Assembly: GCF_007830515.1 (NCBI RefSeq)
Contig: NZ_VLKT01000035.1
Location: 20,756 to 84,755, forward strand
DNA: 64,000 nucleotides
DNA from: Mesorhizobium tianshanense
GTDB taxonomy: Bacteria > Pseudomonadota > Alphaproteobacteria > Rhizobiales > Rhizobiaceae
Direction of reading: 5' to 3'
Positions 42,225 through 48,728 of the stretch are shown in pieces. Position numbers and translations under genes: made by a program. The notes beneath the pieces were generated by a model. It was given only the letters and a program-made list of their open reading frames with translations. It was not told the origin of the DNA and made no database searches. Each line of letters opens with the position of its first letter. Position 1 is the first letter of the stretch.

Positions 42225-43268
42225 CTAGGCTCGGTCGTTGATGTTCTTCTCGATCCCAGCGGCCGATGACAGGATCTCCTCGATGCTCGGCGCAGTGCCG
42301 AAGATCATGGCGGTCGTATTGATGTAGTCGCGCGCGAGCGCATCGACCATCTTGGGCGCCGGCGCGACTGCGAAGCTACCGGGCACTGCGGAAGCAAGAT
42401 CATAGTCAGGACGATCGAAAAACATGCGCGCGTGTCGCACACAATCGGCGCCGAGATCGAGGTCGGCGAGCGCGGACTTGCCGGTTTCTGACTGCAGGAG
42501 ACAATGCAGGTCGTAATAGTGCCGCGAAACGCGCTGGCCTTCCTGCCGCAGTTCGCCGCGCCGCTCATACCAGCGGCGCAACCCGTGGGCGATCACCACC
42601 TTGTCCCAGAAGGTGCGCGTCGCCTCGATCGTGGTCACGTCGGACACGGCAAAGTCGATGCCTGCTGCTTCCTCGGCGACATAGGGGGTGATCGTGATGG
42701 GCCTGTGGGGATCGAGCGCCGATTTCGCCCCGGATTCGAGACGTATCGCCGGTCGGACATATGCCCCGTCACGCGGCTCCACCTCGGGATACCAGAGCAG
42801 CAGGGTCTGCCCATCGGGATCGGCTTCATCGATCTCCACCCGGCCGATCCCGTTGGTAACATCCGCAAGTTGAGCGGCGAGAAATTCGCGCAGGGGGCCA
42901 GAGATATAGGCACGGCATGCGTCCCGGATGGCGTCGAGTTTGGCGCGGCGCTTCTTGTTCGACAGTGCCTCAAGTTCTTCAACCGAGGCTGGCTCCTCCA
43001 GGTCGTCGCGGAACACGGTGACGTCGATGTCCTCGGAAAAGCGCTTAATGAGGTCATAGCCTTTCGACAGGGACGTGCCGCCCTTGAAGAGCAGCCGCGG
43101 CTCTCCCGCGGGCCGTTCGTGATAGAGCGCATTGAGCGTCCAGCAGACCCAGAAGTCCTTTTCGACATTACCGACCGGGGCACCAATGCGATTGGCCGTG
43201 GCGAGGAACAGGTCGAGCCGGTCACGTGGCGGCGCTGCGATGATTTGGCGGTAGGCGTCGGTGCTTAT
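42225..43268 (-). CDS. AbiEii-type nucleotidyltransferase toxin, start codon apparently ATA
   Basis: A 347-residue type IV toxin-antitoxin toxin. The nucleotidyltransferase core is intact: LLFKGGTSLSKGYDLIKRF and EDIDVTVF (GS-X-D-x-D). The upstream gene ends TAA at 43267-43265; in relatives the toxin starts with ATG overlapping the antitoxin TGA (ATGA). Here that tetranucleotide is ATAA, so the expected ATG at 43268 is ATA. No ATG, GTG or TTG occurs in frame until far into the gene. Translation from ATA would be weak, or the toxin is silent, or it is a sequence error. GAGGG sits six bases upstream. Confidence 0.8.
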   Translation of the reverse strand: MSTDAYRQIIAAPPRDRLDLFLATANRIGAPVGNVEKDFWVCWTLNALYHERPAGEPRLLFKGGTSLSKGYDLIKRFSEDIDVTVFRDDLEEPASVEELEALSNKKRRAKLDAIRDACRAYISGPLREFLAAQLADVTNGIGRVEIDEADPDGQTLLLWYPEVEPRDGAYVRPAIRLESGAKSALDPHRPITITPYVAEEAAGIDFAVSDVTTIEATRTFWDKVVIAHGLRRWYERRGELRQEGQRVSRHYYDLHCLLQSETGKSALADLDLGADCVRHARMFFDRPDYDLASAVPGSFAVAPAPKMVDALARDYINTTAMIFGTAPSIEEILSSAAGIEKNINDRA

Positions 43269-43933
43269 GGCTTGCCCTCGTGCCGAGCGGCTAGGCTGAG
43301 GAGTTCGCGCAGGAACTCCTGCATCCAGATCGGCACAGCGGAGAGACCAGCGCGCAGATCCTCGCGGATCGCCTCGCCGTGCTTGGGGTCGGCAAGCAGG
43401 CGGCGCAACGTCGTCTGGATCCGCTTTCGTTCGCTGTCTCGGGTCAGCATGTCCTGCATCCAGTGCAAGGCCTGGACGACCCGCATCCCTGGCCGATCCG
43501 CCCAATAGAGCCGGCTTGGGGCTGCGTACTTGAAATGGATTTCCTGGCTGCCGAGCTTGATCGGCTTCAATCGCGCGTCGACCAGCACTTCGATCCTGGC
43601 GGGCACGGCGGTCGTGAGGCCAAGGTCGTTGGCGGCCGTCATGCCGTCGATGACAACGCGCGCGTTATCGCGGCGGGTCACGGCACGGATGACGGCGCGA
43701 TAGTCCGGCACGGTGGCTCGCCCGGTCAGACTGTTCGTACGCGGCCGGTCATAGAGGCCACGGTCGATCCGGCGCAGCTCTTGGGCAGCGGTCAGGCGCT
43801 GCAGAGTTTTGTCCACTGCCGCACGTGCGCCGAGATCGGCGAAGTCGCCCGGGGTCCAGACCTCATCGGGCTTGGACTCGATCCGTGCAAGCAGGCGCGA
43901 GCGAAGGTCGCTATCGGCTTCGACTGTAGTCAT
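43265..43933 (-). CDS. AbiEi-type antitoxin (DUF6088 family)
   Basis: A 222-residue protein: an N-terminal winged-helix (RIESKPDEVWTPGDFADLGA, LQRLTAAQELRRIDRGLYD), then a C-terminal antitoxin domain (VIDGMTAANDLGLTTAVPAR and RLYWADRPGMRVVQALHWMQ). AbiEi proteins repress their own operon by binding inverted repeats and silence the AbiEii toxin. The ATG at 43933 lies next to two inverted-repeat operators. It overlaps the toxin. Confidence 0.88.
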   Translation of the reverse strand: MTTVEADSDLRSRLLARIESKPDEVWTPGDFADLGARAAVDKTLQRLTAAQELRRIDRGLYDRPRTNSLTGRATVPDYRAVIRAVTRRDNARVVIDGMTAANDLGLTTAVPARIEVLVDARLKPIKLGSQEIHFKYAAPSRLYWADRPGMRVVQALHWMQDMLTRDSERKRIQTTLRRLLADPKHGEAIREDLRAGLSAVPIWMQEFLRELLSLAARHEGKP

Positions 43934-44002
43934 GTCCGAAATATGCGACAAGTTTCGGACGGTGGCAAGGCGCAAGTCTGAAATATGCGACAAGTTTCGG
44001 AC
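43934..44002. promoter_or_regulatory. Two 27-bp inverted-repeat operators of the AbiE operon
   Basis: Two nearly identical 27-bp sequences (43934-43960 and 43976-44002; one mismatch) start 42 bp apart, four helical turns. Each has arms GTCCGAAA / TTTCGGAC (GTCTGAAA in the second copy) around an 11-bp spacer. AbiEi of Streptococcus binds two inverted repeats in its promoter, so these are probable autoregulation sites. Confidence 0.75.
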
Positions 44003-44093
44003 ACTCATGGACTTGCTTTCCCAACAATGAGACCGAGAGGCTTTGACGCGCCCAACATGTCGGCCCCACAGTTCAATTCCTTGCTCGATCGAT

Positions 44094-44303
44094 CGACGGT
44101 TCGTCGATCTGGCGGATATCCGCAAGCATCTGCGTCCTTATTACAGCGACATGAGTCGGCCATCGATCGATCCGGGTTGATGAACCCTATGCTGATCATT
44201 GTTATTGCCTTGGCATCCGATCGGAGCATCGGCTGTGCGAAGAAGTCTACCTCAACCTCGTCCACCGCTGGTTCTACCGGCTGGGCCGAAGCGGCCTCCT
44301 GAT
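44094..44303 (+). pseudogene. Transposase fragment (IS1182/IS5-like N-terminus)
   Basis: The plus strand reads RRFVDLADIRKHLRPYYSDM then SRPSIDP, followed after indels by YCLGIRSEHRLCEEVYLNLV and HRWFYRLG in another frame. This is the DUF772 N-terminal region of such transposases. Frameshifts and missing catalytic residues make it a dead remnant, between the AbiE operators and the next operon. Confidence 0.65.
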
Positions 44304-44383
44304 TGCTCTGTGTGCTTTCTCGGCACTCATATTGTGCAGATGCCTAGACAGCCTTACGCTCTGCTGAACCGGGGGGCCTCGAA

Positions 44384-45304
44384 TTGAGAGCATCGAAGAT
44401 AACAGCGGTCGATTTCTTTGATGATCTGACATCAAGCTATGCACGCAAGAGGTTTTTCTTAGGGTTCAGCGTCCTCATTGCGATCTGCCTACTGATGATT
44501 TGGGTTGCGGAGACGAACTTCACGTGGGCAATCACAAAAGAGATCATTGTCTCAGTCCTGATCGAGATCGTCGCGGGGTCCCTCATTATCCTCGGATTTT
44601 ACGTGCTTTACGTCTACTTCATTGGCGCGAACACGGTCGTGCGCGAGGTGAACGTCACGCGGCCACAGGACATCAGCGAACGCATGCGCGCGCTGCCGCA
44701 GGATGTCCGCCACTACATGTTCTGGGGCAGGTCCGGTTCTTTTTTCCGGTCCTATCCGCTGCTGGAGCTGAATAAGCAGGCCCGCGAAAACAAGCGGAAC
44801 ATCGTGGTCGATGTGCTGCTGCCCGACCCCGACGACGAGCGGCTGGTCAAGTCCTATCGGGACATCCTGAAGGCGCTCGGCGAGGAGGCCGGGGAAAACC
44901 CACTCCTCCCCAACGTTCTGGCGACGTGCATGGCCTGCGCGATCGTGTCCTCGAACAACAAACACCTCGATATCAAGATTCACCTGTCCCGGTTTCTCCC
45001 GGCGTTCCGCGTCGACCTTTCCGACAACGGCGCAATCCTGACGCAGGACGACAAGAAGAAGTCGGCGCTCTATTTCGACTACGGCTCCGAGTTCTACGAC
45101 ATGTTCCGAAGCACTGTGACGAACGAGCGAGACGTCTCCCGCGAGGTGACGTGGGACAAGGAACTGTTCGCCGGCCTGAAGCTGGAGGAGAAGAGCTGCG
45201 ACGCGAAGACGCTGAGTGCGTTCAGCATAAAGGTCGACAACGTTGACGGGCTTCAGCAGGAGGTGGCGCGGCTGGTCAAGACCCGCCCGCACCGTTACGG
45301 ATGA
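44384..45304 (+). CDS. Membrane protein with cytoplasmic domain, unknown (possible defence effector)
   Basis: A 306-residue protein. Residues 24-42 and 52-80 are hydrophobic (ICLLMIWVAETNF between; LIIILGFYVL-like second segment), followed by a cytoplasmic domain from about 90 with MFWGRSGSFFRSYPLLELN, NIVVDVLLPDPDDERLVKSY and VLATCMACAIVSSNNKHLDI. Two-helix anchor plus soluble domain is a recurring effector layout in anti-phage systems, but I do not recognise the domain. The start is a TTG at 44384. Its stop overlaps the next ATG (ATGA), so three genes form an operon. Confidence 0.7.
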   Translation: MRASKITAVDFFDDLTSSYARKRFFLGFSVLIAICLLMIWVAETNFTWAITKEIIVSVLIEIVAGSLIILGFYVLYVYFIGANTVVREVNVTRPQDISERMRALPQDVRHYMFWGRSGSFFRSYPLLELNKQARENKRNIVVDVLLPDPDDERLVKSYRDILKALGEEAGENPLLPNVLATCMACAIVSSNNKHLDIKIHLSRFLPAFRVDLSDNGAILTQDDKKKSALYFDYGSEFYDMFRSTVTNERDVSREVTWDKELFAGLKLEEKSCDAKTLSAFSIKVDNVDGLQQEVARLVKTRPHRYG

Positions 45305-45852
45305 AGGAGCTAGCCAAGGCCGCGGGGCGAGCCCGCGAGTTTCGCCTGCACCCTCTTGGGTTTTTCTACCTCCAGGACGGCGCAGGCGAAGGGAGGACAC
45401 GGCGCGTCCATATATGGCTTCCGGACGGGCCGGATCGGCCTGAGAACGACCGCCACCAGCATTCGTTCGGCATCGAATCCTTGATGATCGCAGGAAGGAT
45501 GCGTAGCGAGCTGTTCCGGTTCGAAGAGGAGGCGGAGGGTCCCGATGTGGAATACGCGGTTGCCTATGAAGGGCAGAAGTCCATCCTGACGCGATCGGGG
45601 AGAAGGGGGCGGCTCCACGCGATCGCCTCCTTCGAGGTCGCAGCGCGGGCCACCTACAAGCTTGAGGCAGGCGTGATCCATCGGGTCTTGGTGACAGCAA
45701 GGCCCTGCATCACCCTGGTTCAGACGCTCGAACAGCGCATCCCTATCTTCTCGTACGGACATGAGGACGAGGCTGCGTTCGATCGCAGGCTTTGCACTGG
45801 GAGCGAGGCCGAACGAATACGGCGTCTTCTCCTGGACGCGGCGGGAAGATAG
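45301..45852 (+). CDS. Hypothetical protein, possibly cupin-like
   Basis: A 183-residue soluble protein with a beta-rich pattern. HQHSFGIESLMIAGRMRSEL, then GRLHAIASFEVAARATYKLE and AGVIHRVLV, resemble a cupin barrel with possible metal-binding His residues. There is no catalytic signature I can name. It overlaps the upstream membrane gene by four bases and is followed two bases later by the GIY-YIG-like gene. Confidence 0.65.
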   Translation: MKELAKAAGRAREFRLHPLGFFYLQDGAGEGRTRRVHIWLPDGPDRPENDRHQHSFGIESLMIAGRMRSELFRFEEEAEGPDVEYAVAYEGQKSILTRSGRRGRLHAIASFEVAARATYKLEAGVIHRVLVTARPCITLVQTLEQRIPIFSYGHEDEAAFDRRLCTGSEAERIRRLLLDAAGR

Positions 45853-45854
45853 GC

Positions 45855-46403
45855 ATGCCGAAACACCTAATGATTGCGGTTGACTGGTTCGGCTCCTACG
45901 ATCTGGGCGGCGCGTGGGAGGCTGCGAGGTCCGACTACGCGCACGCACTCTACATGTGCTTGGGGCGGCAGCCGTACCAGCGGGCGCGGGCGATGCAGTA
46001 CATCGGAATCGGTAACAACGTGCACACGCGCCTCAAGGAGGACCATCACAAGCTCCAGAATGTGACTCGCGAGCGCCAGATGTGGCTCGGCGAGATCGCG
46101 ACGGCGGAGCCGTCTGGCAAGAAGCTGAAGGTCACCAAGGCCACACTCGACTACGCCGAGTGGCTGCACGCCCGCTTCCTACAGCTGCCGCTGAACGAGA
46201 AGAAGACGAAGGCGCTGCCGCCGCGCAGCGTCACGTTTATGAACAGGTGGTTCAAGACGGACCATGCGACTCCGCGCAGGAACCGCCCACATCCAAACTG
46301 GCCGGACCTCATAGACTATCCGGCCTATGATCTTCCTGCCCGCCTAGTCTGGTTTGGGAGGCGGCAGCAATACTTTCTCGCTCCGAGCTACGCGAGGCCG
46401 TAG
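45855..46403 (+). CDS. GIY-YIG-like putative nuclease
   Basis: A 182-residue protein. ALYMCLG near residue 32 and MQYIGIGNNVHTRLKEDHHK at 47-66 fit the GIY-YIG pattern (YIG, Arg59, His64), with LDYAEWLHARF (Glu102) and FMNRW (Asn130) in the right order for the catalytic Glu and Asn. The first GIY is degenerate. It is the third gene of the 44384-46403 operon. I would regard it as a probable nuclease; a catalytically inactive domain is possible. Confidence 0.6.
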   Translation: MPKHLMIAVDWFGSYDLGGAWEAARSDYAHALYMCLGRQPYQRARAMQYIGIGNNVHTRLKEDHHKLQNVTRERQMWLGEIATAEPSGKKLKVTKATLDYAEWLHARFLQLPLNEKKTKALPPRSVTFMNRWFKTDHATPRRNRPHPNWPDLIDYPAYDLPARLVWFGRRQQYFLAPSYARP

Positions 46404-46664
46404 ACTTCGAGGGGCGTGGCTGCATCGCGCTGGCCAATCGCTAAGGTTTGCTTGCCAGGCCCGGAAACCTTGTTGGCCGCTTAGAGGTACCCACTTTCGC
46501 AGTCAGGCCGTCGGACAGTTGTCTGTCCGGTTGCGGCCCAAACGCTGCCGGCAATGCGCCCAAGTTGGATGTTGAGCTTTGCCGTTTCTTGAGCGGACGT
46601 TGGGAACACTCCAGATTCAAGACATCCGCGTCTGCAATGTGCTTGGACGTTCAACGTGCTCCAT

Positions 46665-47135
46665 TTAGCTCGTCGGGTCCGTGGTCGCTTCGATGAGAAG
46701 TACGTCCAGCTCTCTCGGATTTTTCGTCTCACACTCCCATATAATCAGGACGTTCCATCCCCGCTTTCGGAGCGCGTCCACGTGGCGGTGATCGCGTTCC
46801 ACGTTCCTCCTGAACTTCTCGCGCCAGAATTCGGCTCTGGTCTTCGGCGTCGTGCATCGTCGGCATCCTTCATGCCGGTGCCAGAAGCAGCCGTGAACGA
46901 AGATCACCAGGCGATGCTTACGGAGCACCATGTCCGGCGTGCCCGGCATGTCGCGACGATGAATACGAAAGCGGAGCCCCAGGCGATGGGCAGCTCGACG
47001 CACGACCATCTCCGGCGTCGTGTTCTTCCCCCGAACACGCCCCATGAGCGCGGACCGCGCTGGTGTCGGCGGAGCGTCCGACTCCTCGTCAGCTTCCGGC
47101 GGCGGCTGCGGACGGAGATCTTGGCACACGATCAT
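46665..47135 (-). CDS. vsr: Very short patch repair endonuclease (Vsr)
   Basis: A 156-residue protein, the same length as E. coli Vsr. It has MGRVRGKNTTPEMVVRR, MPGTPDMVLRKHRLVIFVHG (Asp68, His81), CFWHRHEGCRRC (His86 and zinc-type Cys/His) and KRGWNVLIIWECE. Vsr nicks T:G mismatches made by deamination of 5-methylcytosine, so it accompanies C5 methyltransferases. Here it is divergent from an HTH gene and the C5 methyltransferase. A longer upstream start exists; 47135 best fits the family. Confidence 0.9.
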   Translation of the reverse strand: MIVCQDLRPQPPPEADEESDAPPTPARSALMGRVRGKNTTPEMVVRRAAHRLGLRFRIHRRDMPGTPDMVLRKHRLVIFVHGCFWHRHEGCRRCTTPKTRAEFWREKFRRNVERDHRHVDALRKRGWNVLIIWECETKNPRELDVLLIEATTDPTS

Positions 47136-47213
47136 CGAGGGGCTCGACTTTGACGGTCGGCAGGCGCCCGAGGGCGATCTTGACCATTGAGACGATATTG
47201 ACCCCGACCACTG

Positions 47214-47227
47214 TTGACTATAGTCAA
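47214..47227. promoter_or_regulatory. Palindrome in the vsr / HTH-methyltransferase spacer
   Basis: TTGACTATAGTCAA, a perfect 14-bp palindrome, lies 21 bp before the HTH gene and overlaps a possible -10 element TATAGT. A good candidate operator for the small HTH protein. Confidence 0.6.
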
Positions 47228-47247
47228 TAGCAGTCGAGGGTGCCACA

Positions 47248-47451
47248 ATGCAAACTGATCATCTGCACGCAGCCGAAGCTGCGGCCGCCGCTGGCATCTC
47301 GAAGCCCACCCTCCTCCGGTGGATCAAGCTGGGCAAGATCGCGGACGCGGCGCGGCGCGATCGGAACGGCTGGCGCATCTTCGATCAGGGCGAGGTTGAT
47401 CGCATCAAGGCGGTCGCGGCTTCCACCCACTCCGTCGGGGGGGTGGAATGA
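47248..47451 (+). CDS. Small MerR/excisionase-type helix-turn-helix protein
   Basis: A 67-residue protein that is essentially one winged-helix: HAAEAAAAAGISKPTLLRWI followed by KLGKIADAARRDRNGWRIFD and EVDRIKAV, the MerR-like recognition helix and wing. It is co-translated with the methyltransferase (ATGA-type overlap, 47448-47451), so it could act like a restriction-modification controller protein. The palindrome at 47214 is its likely operator. Confidence 0.8.
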   Translation: MQTDHLHAAEAAAAAGISKPTLLRWIKLGKIADAARRDRNGWRIFDQGEVDRIKAVAASTHSVGGVE

Positions 47452-48728
47452 CCGATCTCGCCAAGAAGGATGTCGTCAAACGGTGCCCGGACTTTCTCGC
47501 CGTGGACTTCTTCTGCGGTGCGGGCGGGACTACGCGCGGACTGATCGACGCGGGCGGCTACGTCATCGCTGGCGTGGACAAGGACACGCGCTGCCGGGAG
47601 ACCTACGTCGAGAACAATTCGAATGCGACCATCGACTACGCGCCCCCCAAGTTCCTGCGGCGGGACATCTTTCCCGTCACCGACGCATATCCGGATGGCG
47701 AATACGCAGAGCTGGAGGGCGACCTCGAGCGGCTGATCGAGCACTACCGCGGTCGCGTGCCGGGCACGCCCCTCCTCTTCGCCATCTGCGCGCCCTGCCA
47801 GCCGTTCACGAAGCTCTCCCGCAAGGAGCTGAGCGAAGCCCGCAAGGCTGGTCGTGAGCGCGACAGCAACCTCCTGACCGAGGCGGCCAAGTTCGTAGCG
47901 CGGTTCCGGCCGGAGATGGTTCTGTCCGAAAACGTCCAAGGCATCGGCGACCCAAAGTACGGCGGCGTCTGGGACGACTTCAAGGCGCAGTTGGGCGGGC
48001 TTGGATACGCTACGGGCAGCAAGGTCCTCTGCACATCTAACTTCGGCGTTCCCCAGTACCGGCGGCGCTCCATCCTCGTCGCTGCTCGGCGCGAGCTGGC
48101 AAACCCTGCCTTTCTCACCGACGGCGGCCTGGGTGATCTGATCGTGCCTGAGGCGGACCCAGACAACGTCGTCAAGACGGTCCAGACTGCGATCGGCCAT
48201 CTCCCGCCCCTGACGGCTGGCGCGACCGACCCGACGATTCCCAATCACAAAACTCGCTCGTTAAGCGACTTAAACTTGAAGCGCCTCTCGGCGGCCCTGC
48301 CAGGCGTGTCGAATATCTATATGGAAAACACGCCAGACGGGGACCTGTCGCTGGCCTGTCATCGCAAAGTGAACGCTAAGCTCCAGACGCGATGTTTCAC
48401 CGATGTTTACACTCGGATGAGCCCCGATCGCCCGTCGCCAACGATTACGACCAAGTGCCACAGCATCTCCAATGGCCGGTTCGGACACTTCGACGTCCAG
48501 CAGCTGCGCGGAATTTCGCTGCGCGAGGCCGCGGTGCTCCAGTCGTTTCCGGCCGACTACGTCTTCTATCCAACCCATATGATCGAGCCTATCGCCCGAA
48601 TGATTGGAAACGCGGTGCCTCCAAGGCTCGCAGAGTTCTTCTCACGACATCTGACTGCCTCCATCGCGGAGCCGGACGCGCGGGATGCCCCGCAGTTCGC
48701 TGGTGCATCGGCCGTCGCGCATGGCTGA
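47448..48728 (+). CDS. C5-cytosine DNA methyltransferase
   Basis: A 426-residue m5C methyltransferase with all conserved motifs: I FFCGAGGTTRGL (21-32), IV APCQPF with the catalytic Cys near 117, VI SENVQGIG, VIII QYRRRSI and X GNAVPPRLAEF. The target-recognition domain lies between VIII and IX (about 250-360). It modifies a cytosine in an unknown site. It is the second gene of the HTH-MTase-GHKL-receiver operon and ends 8 bp inside the next gene. Confidence 0.95.
   Translation: MTDLAKKDVVKRCPDFLAVDFFCGAGGTTRGLIDAGGYVIAGVDKDTRCRETYVENNSNATIDYAPPKFLRRDIFPVTDAYPDGEYAELEGDLERLIEHYRGRVPGTPLLFAICAPCQPFTKLSRKELSEARKAGRERDSNLLTEAAKFVARFRPEMVLSENVQGIGDPKYGGVWDDFKAQLGGLGYATGSKVLCTSNFGVPQYRRRSILVAARRELANPAFLTDGGLGDLIVPEADPDNVVKTVQTAIGHLPPLTAGATDPTIPNHKTRSLSDLNLKRLSAALPGVSNIYMENTPDGDLSLACHRKVNAKLQTRCFTDVYTRMSPDRPSPTITTKCHSISNGRFGHFDVQQLRGISLREAAVLQSFPADYVFYPTHMIEPIARMIGNAVPPRLAEFFSRHLTASIAEPDARDAPQFAGASAVAHG

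Noticed and set aside
42260..42290. TGACAGGATCTCC resembling a T-DNA border start
   Set aside because: Only the first nine bases agree with the border consensus, it lies inside the AbiEii gene, and no vir or T-DNA genes are present.
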